A stretch of 64,000 nt of DNA, taken from assembly GCA_033439265.1 (NCBI GenBank), contig JAVTVX010000026.1:12153001-12217000 (forward strand), written 5' to 3'. Of the stretch, positions 42,891 through 54,404 are shown piece by piece (position 1 is the stretch's first letter; each line of letters starts with the position of its first letter). The stretch comes from Dillenia suffruticosa. Its lineage: Eukaryota > Streptophyta > Magnoliopsida > Dilleniales > Dilleniaceae. Under the pieces are notes generated by a model. That model was not told the DNA's origin. It searched no databases and was given only the letters and a program-made list of their open reading frames with translations. The position numbers and the translations under genes were made by a program.

Positions 42891-45563
42891 TGTAAAGCTG
42901 AACCCCAATGTTTATTTATACAAATGTATTGTATCTTGTATGGTGAATTTCAGTAGTGTAAATTTAACTCAAGAAGTTTCATGAACTTTTGAGAGAAGCT
43001 TCAAGGATGGCTTCTGAGAGAAGTCTCAAATAGCTTCCAAGATAAACTTCTTTAAGCTTATAGAGAAAACTTCAAGTGGTTTCTGAGAGAAGTTTCAAAT
43101 AGCTTCCAAGAGAAGCCTCAGGAGACTATATATATAAGCTTCAAGGGAACCTTGGAAGTAAGAACTTAAGGTAAGAGCTTGAGTAGAGAAGTTGAGAGAA
43201 ACTTGAGGCAATAAGACTGAGAGAAAAGGGAGAGAGAGAGAGAACACTTTTCTTCTCCCTAATTCATGAGTTCCTTACTTCTCTTCCACAAAACCATCTC
43301 AAATTTCATCAAAATCAATATCCAAACTTGAAATAACCTATTTCCATCTATGTATACCATATACACAGTCTCTAGAAAGTATCAAATTATGTAAAAAAAA
43401 TCTTTAAATCAAGCTAAAAACATTGAGAGAACAAGGGGGCTAGGAAAGCAAAAATGAAAAGTGAAATTTGAGAAATTCTTGAACCAAGTCCAGGGTAAAA
43501 TTTATATTTCTGATTTTAAGTTCTTGTTTATCATAGAAATCATGGTGAACAACATATTTGATGATCTGAACATAGGAGTATATGGGTGAGTTAGAACAAT
43601 GATAGAATTTTTGAGTTTCTGTAAATAGAATATTCTGACCATGCTATAATGTTTTGGCTATAACTTTCTCTGTACAAAAGCAATTCATGTGAGGTTTTCT
43701 ACATATGAAGCTAGACCTTCGTACCTTAAAAATGAGATATGATTCGTTAAAATCTGATAAAAATTGGATTTTTAGTGATTTCAAAATAATCCCTTGTTTC
43801 TGCCTAGTTTTAGCTGAGACTTTTATTCGATTTTGAGAAACCTTTTGGGTTGAATTAGGTTAAACTCTAAACATAACATTTTTAAATCTATATCTTATCT
43901 TAATTTGAGATAAGAATCATATGATTTGGATTTACGTAGTGAAAGTTACAACCATTGTCCCATGACTGCACAGATTGGAAATTATGCAATTAAGATAACA
44001 TAAGATAGATTCACATGTCCTTATGTCATTAGAATAGATCTAAGTTATATACATAAAAATTGTGGTTTTATGTCTAGTTTTTAAGTGAAAAACAGTAGTT
44101 TGACAATCCAAGAATACTAGTTTAAAACACAATTATTTTTCTAAAATATGAAAATATAGAAATGAAGTTTAAATAGGGTTAATGAAAGTATTGGACAAAG
44201 AGATACATTTTCCCTTTTGCATATGAGTATTTAGTTTCATAGTAGTATTGAATAAGTGTTTAATTTTAATTTTATATTGTGATCTATGTAATCAACTAGG
44301 CAAAGGTCCTTTGAACAAGGATAGACTTAAGAACCAGAATTAATGGGAGTGCACACCCTCCCCAAACTGTGAGTGGAACTTTTATGTTTTGTTAATGAAA
44401 AATATTTTATGCGTTTTGAAAATTTTATTTTGAAATATAGTTTTATAATTCAATTTGAGTATGATGTATTCTTTTGAAATAATAATGTTAGAAATGTTTG
44501 TCAAATGATTTACTTTACTTTGTTGATTGAGGTTTATCGAGACAAAGATATGAATGAATTGTAAGTTGGTTTTAGAATTTATTTATAAATGAAAACAATG
44601 TTTTTGGTAACTGATTGTCTATGCAGCTGCTATGGTTATTGCTCACTCATGACCGGCTGGAGGAAGAAAGGTATGAGTGGAATCGGGTTTTTGGATTGGG
44701 GTATTGTGATGCAGGACATTAACCTACCCAAGGTTATGGTTGGGCAGCCATGAGTCACCCATGGTGATGTCCAAACGAACACCAAGGATGGGACACATTT
44801 AGAAAAATGAATGAATAAAACCTTTGGTGGATCCATTCCTTGACCCTAGCCAAGGTCTTGGATCGAAAAATATGGTTTTTAGCAGTCCCAAAGTTTCGAA
44901 CGAAATGCAACCTATTGGATGCAAAGACAAACATATTATTTTGCATATATTGATTGTTATTGCTTTATGAATATTTTGTAAACTTGTGAATATTTTTGTA
45001 ATGATTAAATGAAACTTATCGTTAATGATTTTAGAACATGATCATACTTCTACTCATTGGCATGTATATAGATTTCTCACTCACCAGATACATTTGTACT
45101 TATCACATTCTTTCTCTTCTATTTTTAGGTTGGTAGATATTAAGTACAGATAGATGGCCCTCTTCTGGAAATTTTTGAGATCCATTTTGGTTGAAGTCAT
45201 ACACTTTATGTAAGATAGTCACATTTTGGACTCATGTAATTATAAATGGATCTAAGGGATAGGTAAATGAAAGCTGTATTATGTTATATTATGGATTGTT
45301 TGCATAAGTTCTAATACTTTTGTATATGTACATCTTTATTTTAATTAGTCACTTATAGATGAGTTATGGGAACTTTACTTATTTTATTTTGAAGGGGATT
45401 TTATGGTTGATGATTTATGATTATAGAGAATTGTATGAGCACAAAGTCAAGGTTGATAACAGATTATCCTTGTGGGGTCTTGGAGTATGTGCCCGAGATT
45501 GCACGTAGTTCAAGGAAACACGGCGGTTGTCTCGTGTTTGGTTTTGAGGACTGGGGTGTGACA
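42891..45563 (+). repeat. 3' LTR of element D
   Basis: It is 2673 bp, tgtaaagctg...gtgaca, and clearly diverged from the 5' copy, so D is fairly old. Near its start (42973-43096) it holds three GAAnnTTC words, one of which extends to GAAgtTTCatGAA. Confidence 0.9.
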
Positions 45564-46437
45564 GCTACAGTCGGAAACAAAGACAATTTCTTGCATTTTT
45601 TTTCCAACAGCAATAAAATTCATTTTGTGAATTTCTTTCTTTCATAAATTCATTCTAATTTCGTTTTTAGTCAAAAAATTATTGAAAACTTGATAAATAA
45701 AGATTGTAAGATCTAAGTGATTTTATTGGTTTTATATTTGTGATTATTTATTTAATCTCTATACCCTAATATTTATGATTGTTTTGGTTTTGTTAAATAG
45801 ATGTCTATGTTTAATAACAATAAAATAGTTTACAATTATTTAAAAATAACAAGATTTGTTTATTTTTAATAGAGTGATAATTGATATAGTTTTATGATTT
45901 TGCAAATGCTTTAACTTATGTCAATAGATTAGATAATCTAATTTGAATAAATCTAGACTGAAATTTGTTAATTAGAATTGGATCTCTCTAAATTTTAATA
46001 TTGTCGAAACATTAAATATAACGAGAGTCTCTTGGGTTGTCTTTCAATTAGGCAATTAGTTAATGATAGTATATTAATTACCGAAAAAATAATGAGAGAT
46101 TAGTCGTTTTGTGGTATTTAACAATTATAACCAATTTATTCACATAATATTGAATAATTTTTGTATCGATGATCAATCAAATATATTAAGTTGAAAATAA
46201 TTTCTTTGATTAGATTTTATTCTCATTGACATTTTCCTTATTTAATTGATATTATCTAGTTTTTTGTTTTAGTTAATTTCATTGATTTATTTATTTTTGT
46301 TAGTTCTAGATAATTTCTCAAACCCCTATATTTTACTTAAAAGAGATAAATCTACTGTTTTCTTGAGAAAACGAGCCTACTCACCCTAAACTCTTCTCTT
46401 GTAAAATAAGTATTTTTATTTTTTGTTGGATTAACAC
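45564..46437 (+). repeat. Athila-type LTR G, right part
   Basis: It resumes at gctacag and follows the LTR of E to its end (attattgaaaacttgataaa, tgtatcgatgatcaatcaaa, agagataaatc). It ends near 46428-46439, where copia sequence starts. Two possible target duplications exist: gatta (34593 and 46429) or atcaa/atcag (34611 and 46440). I cannot decide between them. Confidence 0.72.
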
Positions 46438-46439
46438 CC

Positions 46440-48602
46440 ATCAGACTATATACTCTATAGCCTTTGGAAGCTAAACTATAGTCTAAAAAAATACATCTCT
46501 TACTAGTCTCATCAAGCTTTGTCCTCTTTTCTTTAGGAATTTGAGCAAAACATATACTATCAAATATCTTGAAATGACTAACCAAAGGTTTTCTGCCACT
46601 CCAAGATTCAAATGACATCCTCTCTTTCAATGCACTTGTGTAGCACTGATTGATTAAATATACAACTGTATTAACCGATTAAGTCCAAAACATTTTAGAC
46701 AAATTTTTCTGAAATAACATATATTTAGCCATCTCCATTATTGTTTGATTCTTCCTCTTAGATAACCCCATTTTGATGTAGTATATAAACCACTGTCAGT
46801 TGCCTTTCAACCCCTTCATCTTCATAAAATTGCTAAAACTCTCTTGAAATATATTTCTTTCCTATGTCACTACTTAACACCTTGATCTTCTAACCATTTT
46901 GATTCTCAACAAGATTTTTAAATTTTTTATAAATACTGAACACTTTAGATTTATTTTTCGTAAAATAAATCCAAGTTATTCTGCTATAGTCATCAATAAA
47001 TAAAAAAAAATATCGATTTTCATTTTGTGAAGATGTCTTCATAGGTTCACACACATCCGTATACACAAGTCCAAACTTTTCCTTTGCTCTCCAAGCTACT
47101 CCTTTAGGAAATAATTGTCTATGTTGTTTCCCAAGTGCACATCCTTCATACACTCCAATTTTATCATGAATATTTAGGAGACTATGTATTATGCCTTTTG
47201 ACCGCATCATCTTTAGGTTTTAAAAATTCAACTGGACAAATCTGTAATGCCACAATCGACTACCATCTTCCAAATTAGTCTTCATAGACTTCTCTACTGC
47301 ATATTTAAAATTAAGAGGAAAATCTTATTTTTGCAATTTCATTTTGGATAGAACATTTTGAGAAGAATTTCTGTCATAAACTATGCAATAGTTATCCTCA
47401 AAATAAATGGAATAACCATGCTCACGCAACTGGTCAAGACTCAGCAAATTAGCATCAACATCAGGCACATAGAGAACCTTTTGAATCTTCTTAACTCCAT
47501 GTTTGGTCTAAATAGCAACTATACCAACCCCTTCTACATTCATGCACTCTCCATTCCTAATTTTCACTCTTGAATAGAAGGTTGCATTCAATTCACAAAA
47601 AATAATTCTCTCAATTGTCATATGATTAATGCAAGCATTATCATCATACTAATGATCATCCCTTTTTTCTATTGCACTTTAACAAGCACAAAACATATTA
47701 TCTTCTACATCACATTCTTCTATCATCTTCGCACACTAATTAATATTTATTCTGCAATCTTTCTGTAAGTGATCAAACCTTTTGCAATTGAAGTATTGTG
47801 GTTTTCCTTTATGATAGTAATCTTTTGCTAGATGTCTTGATTTGTGACAAATAAAACACTTTTTAATCGAATCTTTTTCATTATTCTTCCTCTCCTTTCT
47901 CTAAATTCACCTTTATCTCTACCTCTTCCCCTTGAACTTCTATCTGTACCTCTGCCCCGTCCACTACTTCTAACCAAATCATTTTGTTTTTCTTCACTAG
48001 ACATTCCCTGACTTTTTTAACCAAGCACAAGTTTAGATTGAAATACACCTTCTATATCTTTTTCACTACGGTGAATCAATCTTTACTCTAATGTTTTTAG
48101 TAAATCCATCTTCTTCTATCACGACTTTGGAGTCAAATTTTTCATTTAAACATATTAGCACATTTTCATTTACCTTCTTATTAGTAATCTCCTCATCATT
48201 AGTCTTCATTTGATTTGCCGGTTCAAACAATCTAGTGAAAAACTCTTGCATTTGTTTTCTTTCATTCTAACATTCTCAAACTCCCTTCTAAGAGATTAAA
48301 GTTTTATCAACTGTATATGAAGATCTCCCTGAAATTCTTCTTGCAAAATATCCTATGCGTGCTTCACCCTCGTTGCCCTCATGATTTTGGAAAAAATTGT
48401 ATATGAGACTTTCCTCTGAATCGTGGAAAGAACAACTATATCAAGATACTTTTTCTCCCTTATCTCCTTCCTCTAAGCTACAATCAAAGTCATTAGTGAT
48501 TCTGGCTCTTCAAGTCCATTTTCTACAAACTCCCACACATCTAATGACTCAAACAGAGTTTTCACTTTGACATACCAAAAATCATAATTTTCCCTATAAA
48601 AA
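46440..48602 (-). pseudogene. Element H (Ty1/copia) gag and integrase, first part
   Basis: Read on the minus strand from the right: UBN2-type gag (48600-48000; LRREFENVRMKE, then MQEFFTRLFEPANQMKTNDEE at 48190-48250), a CCHC-type knuckle region (about 47770-47870; KGKPQYFNCKRFDHLQKDC), GAG-pre-integrase and integrase core (46890-47210; VYEGCALGKQHRQLFP, FFLFIDDYSRITW) and the C-terminal integrase stretch (46440-46630; SGRKPLVSHFKIF, KRTKLDETSKRCIFLDY). It continues at 34610 once LTR G and element D are removed. Numerous stops and shifts are present. Confidence 0.84.
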
Positions 48603-49857
48603 TACTACTAGAAAATAAGGTATCAGTGACCTAAATATCCGTTGTTGATAGTAAAAATTTCATCGCTAAATCCGTCACTGAAAACCTCCTTACTAAATAT
48701 TATCGATAGAATACATTCGTCGCTAAACTATCAGCATCGAAAATTTTTCGTTACTAAAAAATCCGTCGCTGATAGAAGACAATATGTACAAGTATCAGCA
48801 ACGGAATTTTTTCGTCATTAAAAATTCCGTCACTAATTCGTTGTTGATAATTTGCTATTAGCGATAGATATTTTTCATCGCTGATTCTTGACACCTGAGA
48901 GTACATGCACGCACCCTTATGTGAGCCCACTTGGGCCTGCGCACGCGCCGCGCACCATCCCCCGTGCTCATCCGCCCGTGCACCAGCCTTGCATTTTTTT
49001 ATGAAAAATGTCCACAATGAGAATCGAACCTACACATGCAAGGTGGATTATGAGTTGTCAAACCACTATACCATAATCTGTTCTGTAATATCTTTTTTTT
49101 ATTTATTATCTAACTCTCACTTTTTTTTAATATTAATCTTACTCTCACTTTTTTTTAATATTAATTTTACTCTCACTTTTTTTTTAAAAAAAATTATCTT
49201 ACTCTTACATTTTTTTATATCTAACTCTCATCTCTTTTTTTTTTCCTTTACCTCGGGGTAATTTTTTCATTGAATATTCTCACTGAATTTTTCTAACTAT
49301 TTAAATTCGACATCGATTAAATTTGTGCTAAACAAAAAAATAAAATATTTCTTCGATTAATTAAGATAGAATAGCAAATAAATTTTTTTTATTTACCCAT
49401 TAAATTGAATAATAAATTAACAGAATAAAAGAAAAAAAATAAAATAAATAAAAGAAAAAAGAAAAAGAATTATAAAATAATAAAAGAGAAGAAAAAATAA
49501 AAATATAAAAATATAAAAATATCCATCACTAAAATTTCTATTGCTAATCTGTTATTGATAACTGTACATATCTTGTTTTTTTTAACCCTTCACCACTACA
49601 CTGACGGATTAGCGATGGATATTTTCTATCCTTAAAAATTCCGTTACTAATCCGTCGCTGATAGATTTATAATTTTTTTTTTACTCTATACCACTACAGC
49701 GACGGATTAACGACGGAAATATTTTTGTAATTAATTTCCATCGCTAATCTCTGGGTAATCCATTCGACGTTAATCTGTCACAATTCAATCACTTTTTATG
49801 AAGGATTTTTTTTTTATTGATAATTTTCTATCGCTGATACTATGTTTTCTTGTTGTG
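48603..49857. mobile_element. Non-autonomous CACTA element K
   Basis: Terminal inverted repeats are tactactagaaaa (left) and, reverse-complemented, cacaacaagaaaa (right), close to the plant CACTA terminus CACTACAAGAAAA. Both continue into a shared ggtatcag/agtatcag stretch. A 3-bp duplication aaa flanks it. Subterminal arms (48603-48895 and 49520-49857) hold many inverted copies of words like atccgtcgctgata and gacggattagcgatgg, typical binding arrays of CACTA transposases. The core has no transposase. It carries a GC-rich module, a tRNA-like box pair and T-rich repeats. It is inserted between the primer site and gag of copia element H. Confidence 0.82.
49012..49080 (-). ncRNA. tRNA-like pol III promoter unit inside CACTA element K
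   Basis: The minus strand has an A box tggtatagtgg (49063-49073), which fits the consensus at every position, and a B box ggttcgattct (49020-49030), one mismatch, with normal tRNA spacing. The flanking arms do not fold into a clear acceptor stem by eye, so this is more likely a tRNA-derived SINE head or tRNA relic than a working tRNA. Confidence 0.45.
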
Positions 49858-50250
49858 AAATAAGAATTTGGACTACAATAAAATTCACGATAAAAAAACT
49901 TGCCATCTGTGTTTTAAATATTATAAAACCTCTCTTGGACCTTCAAGCTCTAATATCAAATTTGTTGTGAAAATATGGACAAAAGCAGAATTTTTTTTTT
50001 GTAATTTTTAAGTGAGAGCGATTTATCTCTTCTTCCTCATTCCATTATTTTTTTACATAATATATGCATTTATTTTTGAAGTTCATATGACTTTTCAACT
50101 CTACACAAATAAACTCTTTCAACGTATGACTTTTACTTTCTTATCTTATGACTTTTAAACTATCCTACCTTGAAACTCTTAATCTCTTTTATTTTCTACA
50201 AAATAAAAAAGGATATTCATTCTATCAGTTACCAAGATTATAATCCACTA
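49858..50250 (-). repeat. Copia element H: leader, primer site and 5' LTR edge
   Basis: On the minus strand ttgatattagagc (49950-49962) is a decayed form of the tRNA-iMet primer site. The LTR would end at 49963 (plus tgttgtgaaa). Its far boundary is not visible, so 50250 is only an estimate. Confidence 0.5.
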
Positions 50251-51020
50251 GCTTTCGAAGCAATCATAAACTGTAATGCCATTCCTTAATCATGCCATTA
50301 TATAACAGAATGCACTTTTGAGCTGATTATCTTCTGTACTAATCACAATATTTCTTAATTAGTAACATTCTAGGTAACCAAGTAAAATATGCTCCAGCCA
50401 AATGGAGGAGATTTTATTCCTTTCATATGCTATAATGCTTCTTTAGCTGGTTGTTGAAAATGTTGGAAACACTAACCGCGCAATCTCTACTAAAAGATCT
50501 AATTCCAAGGTTACAAACTTGAAAGCAAAAACATTGAAAAAATTTGAAAATGAAATGCTTTGAACATAAAGTTTTGATGAGGTAGAGAAGAAATTCTATA
50601 CAATTTTTCTCTTTCGTCATTCTTAATCAAATCCACAAGAAGTTTGTTATGTGCAGGATGAAGCCTCTTCGAGAAACAGAACTCGATTTTACCACAATGA
50701 ACCCCCCCAAAAAAAACAGCACAAATTAATTTGATTTTACCAAAACTTCATTGTTATGTATGATTTTGTTTTAGGAAATTTTAAGAGTCATTCGATAACT
50801 TCAGCAAATAGGTTTTTGGAAATTTCTCAACTTAGGTGCATGTCTTATGTTTGTTATGTTCCTTTTTTTTGTTTTTTCTTTTATAAGCAAAAAATTTCAT
50901 CGCAAGCATGATGAAAAAAGACAGCCTCCAGAAACCAGAAAAAATAAATAAATGTGACAAAAGTTTATGCCACCCTTGTACTGAAGCACACCAAATGCAA
51001 AGCAATGCGGTTAAAGACAT
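50251..51020. other. AT-rich DNA without recognised features
   Basis: I see no gene and no repeat that matches the rest of the window. Part may belong to the LTR of H or be old intergenic DNA. Confidence 0.4.
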
Positions 51021-51113
51021 TATTATTATTTTTTTGGTTCATAGTGAAATTCGAACCTTAGCCTAGTACAACGGGGAAGGAAATTGATACCACTTGAGTT
51101 GAAACTCATTGAC
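51021..51113 (-). repeat. SINE-like tRNA-derived fragment
   Basis: The minus strand reads tcaactcaagtggtatcaat ... ggttcgaatttcac, followed by an A-rich tail ending aaaaaaataataataatg. The B box ggttcgaattt and the opening caagtggta resemble plant Au-type SINE heads. It ends about 40 bp before the LTR of F. Confidence 0.45.
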
Positions 51114-51156
51114 GAAGTTAAAGACAATATTAAGAGTGAGAATTTCACACAAATCT

Positions 51157-54100
51157 TATAACACCGAGAAAAGAGAGAGAAAAAAAAAAAGGAAAGTCAA
51201 AAAAAAGGGGGTGGGTCCCACTACCACTCACATTTTTCCTTTTTTTTTCTTCTTCTTCTTTCCTTTTTCTTTTCTCCTCCCCTGCTCCCAACTTTCTCTC
51301 TGTGTTCGTCTCCTTCATCACCTTCTCCCTCTCTTGTTCAATCTTCCACCAATCAACCACTCTCCACTTAAATTCACTTTATGGACTTCCAAAACTTCAA
51401 GCAAACTCAAGGAATGGAAGATTAAACAGAGGAAGTTTCAGATTTTCATAAAGGGAGAAATTTAGGGTTTTTGTAACCCAAACCCCAAAATTCAATCCGA
51501 CTCCAAAATCAAGGTAATTTCTCCTCCCTAAACTTGGGTTTAACTTCTTTAATACTATATTGTGATTTATTATTGAGATATTGGAGATTTTTGTTAGAGA
51601 ATCGAAATCCTAGGAATTCTGTGAAAAGTGAATTTGGGGCAAAACGAAACAAAAATGGTAGAAAGGTTCAAATAACGTTTAAATGATGAATTTGTGTGTA
51701 TGTTGTGGAGTGAAATGAGGTGAAGAATATGTGCAGAAAGTTGGACTTTGTGTTGGACAAAAATGTGAATGATTTCAACTTTTTTTGTGGACTGAAATTT
51801 AGTGTTCAAAGTACAAAGTTTGCGTAAAGAATTCTTGTGAAAAAGGGATGAAAGTATGTGCATCATTGTCGGTAGAAATGATGGGAAGAAAATGTGTTAG
51901 TGGGTTACAAAATTGTCATTCATTTTGTGAAGTTTGAGCGCTGAAATTTTGGTAAATTCACATTGTGATGTGTGCAAAATTTTTTTTGTGGATTAGTATT
52001 GTGTGTGTGTGCTAAATTTTGAGTAGAGATTGATGGGCATGTATGAGCTTGAATGTGCACGTGCTCGACCGTGAATGTAGAAGGGAATAAAGAGTTGCAT
52101 GCTGTCTAAGGATGATTGGAGATGAGTATGACATGAAATTTGGAGACGTTTGTGTATGTGATGAGTTATGTATAGGAGTTCTAGGAAGAACCCTAAATTG
52201 ACAATATAGAGTTGTGTTTGCTGATATTTGAGGTGATGAATGGGGGCTAGCATGCTGAAATTTGGTAGAAATGTGTAATGTAAACGTGGACTATCATGAG
52301 CATATTCAATTCTTAAAAAAAAATAATAATAATAATAAATTTGTGGACTGTTTTGGAGTATACAAGAGATGGAATGAGGGAATGATGGTTTTAGTAGTCT
52401 AAAGTAGCTTTGTGGTATTAGAAAATGTTTGGAAATGAGTAATTGAAGTTTGTTGATTTGGTGGTAAGAAAAAGGGACAACATATATACACATTTAGAGC
52501 CTAATTACGGAGCCCTAAACATTGATTCTAGATGAAGAACTAATTGAAATATAACTTAACATAGTAGTTTTAAATTTGCGACACAAATTTATATATATTA
52601 TGTGTTGCCGTTGTAGTGACACACTTGGGATCAAACAAGGGGAGCATACTTCCTACATTGTGGTGCATTTTAGGGAGTGGCAGATCCTCCCGTATACGGT
52701 GAGTGGATGGTTCATCGTGTTCATGAATGAGAAACCTGTTTTAAAATTGCTTTATAAATGATTTTTGAAAGATTTTACGTGATTTATGCGAATTGTTTTG
52801 TGACTGTGGGCTGTCTGAACTGAATTATAAAGTATAAATGCATCCATTGTATTTAAAAATGATTTTGTGTCATATGTTATTTGATATTGCTATATGAATA
52901 GATTTGGCATGAGATTGTTGATTATTTGATGGAAAATTATAGCACATTGCTTGTGAACTGGATTGATTTAGAAATGAAGGGTGCCGCAGATGACTATAGT
53001 CATATTCCCACCACAGAGCGACCCGACGGGGTGGCATGGTTTGAGGTTTGGATTGCAAGAGAGTTAGACGTCCTTCCCTCTGCCGAAGTCATACTATATC
53101 TGGTGTACCCCGGTGAGGTACAAGCCAACGCCAAGGTAGGGGTTTGTTTTGAGACATTGGAAAGAAAAACCCTTGGTTGGATTTCGTTTGTGTTTGGCCA
53201 CCCTAAGACAGAAGTGTTTTTCGATAGAACCCCAAGATTTTCTGAAATGATAATTGACATGGATGCATATTTTGTAAATTGTGATTTATTGAAATGTTTT
53301 ATGCATATGAACTGTTATTTATGAGATATGCTTTGACTGCCCCACATTTACCCCTTATTTATGAACACAATTACACCATTGCACTCCACTCACTGAGTAT
53401 ACCCCTATACTCACCCCTCTCTTCCCCTTTTTCAGAGGAGACTTAGTTGGGAGACTACTCGACGAAGCTTGTACAGTATTTTTGCGGATTGTATAAGTAT
53501 TTGGCACATGCAGGGTTACTTTTGGAGATTTATAGATCTCAAACCATGGAAATGGAAGACTGTACATCCCCTGCCATGCGGATTTCATTGATACTGGTCG
53601 AGTTATTGGCAAATATTGATAAAATCCGCTGATTTTTGATTTGTTCTTTATTATCTTAATTACTCGATTATTTTTGTAAAACCGTTTATATTTGTACGGG
53701 GACATTTGGACTGTAAATTTTAATTTTGATGCTTTTCTCTGATTTTGTGAAGTTCTGTACAACTCATACCATTAGGATTCTACCGATACTGGTTTGTCTT
53801 CCTCAGGTAAGTGTCGGTAAAATCCGACTGCTATGTTTTGGGACTTCTTGTTTGTCATACGCTTTATTGAGGTGAGAATTCTGAATGGCTAGGATGGCCA
53901 CATCGCATGCGTGCTTGTACAGGGTCCCACTCCCCGATGTGTGCCAATGTGTGTTTTTGAATGTTCAGGGATGAGCCGGATCGGCTCCTTGCATGTGTAT
54001 TGTTATATGATTTCACGTTTTGAAGAGTCTTATACTTTCGATGATTTATTATAAATTTGATAGCCTTGCGGAGTCCCGGTATACGGGGAGGTTCTGCCCG

Positions 54101-54157
54101 TGTATCGAGATGACGCGGCGGTTGTCGCGTGATCGATTCGAGAATCGGGGCGTGATA
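51157..54157 (+). repeat. LTR of element F
   Basis: The start tataacaccg corresponds to tgtaacac of B. An A-tract, a CT-rich block (51240-51340), donor atcaag/gtaatt (51514), donor tacg/gtgagtgga (52699) and acceptor ccctttttcag ending 53435 follow the same order as in A to D. A further consensus donor gtaagtgt lies at about 53808. The end is gcgtgata. Confidence 0.78.
53104..53178 (+). promoter_or_regulatory. Tandem hairpins (LTR F)
   Basis: Hairpin 1 is tgtacc/ggtaca (53104-53122). The gccaa linker is at 53124-53128. Hairpin 2 is ccaagg (53131-53136) with ccttgg (53171-53176), extended by a G-T pair, around a 34-nt loop. The loop has aagaaa-type sequence instead of aataaa. The layout is the same as in A, B and D with different paired bases. 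Confidence 0.66.
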
Positions 54158-54164
54158 ACTTTAT

Positions 54165-54176
54165 TGGTATCAGAGC
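54165..54176 (+). other. Primer binding site of element F (tRNA-iMet type)
   Basis: The sequence tggtatcagagc follows the LTR end, as in A, B and D. Confidence 0.88.
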
Positions 54177-54404
54177 CAGGTTCACGATTTTGAATGTTTA
54201 AAAGTTTGAAATATTTCCAAATGTCCCAATGGTTTTGCAAAGGTTTTAAAATGTTTGCTGCTTTGAAAATTTCGATTTTTAAAGATTTAGTTTTAAGTAA
54301 TATATAGAACTTTTTATGGATTCTTATGGACTAGGTATAATTTTTTTTAGGGGGCTAAGCACTTGGATTAGTTCCTATTTTAATTGTTAAGTTTAGACTC
54401 TCTC

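Larger units (their letters stand above)
35027..45563 (+). mobile_element. Tekay/Del-like LTR retrotransposon D
   Basis: 5' LTR 35027-37661, primer site 37669-37680, gag, intron-like segment, pol, polypurine tract, 3' LTR 42891-45563. It is more AT-rich than A and B and well diverged from them, but has the same domain order and signals. No target duplication is visible (ataat on the left, gctac on the right). Comparison with the Athila LTR of E suggests roughly 150 bp of the target were lost at this site. All genes are broken. Confidence 0.9.

Noticed and set aside
34593-46433. gatta as proven target duplication of LTR G
   Set aside because: An alternative pair atcaa/atcag fits the LTR start shared with E better, and copia reading on the left flank extends past gatta. 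Left undecided.
48603-48895. Array of repeated ccgtcgctgata-type words considered as a CRISPR-like array
   Set aside because: This is plant DNA, the words are irregularly spaced, occur in both orientations and lie at transposon ends. They are CACTA subterminal repeats.
49012-49080. Intact nuclear tRNA gene
   Set aside because: A and B boxes are good, but I cannot pair a proper acceptor stem or anticodon arm, and it sits inside a transposon. Reported only as tRNA-like.
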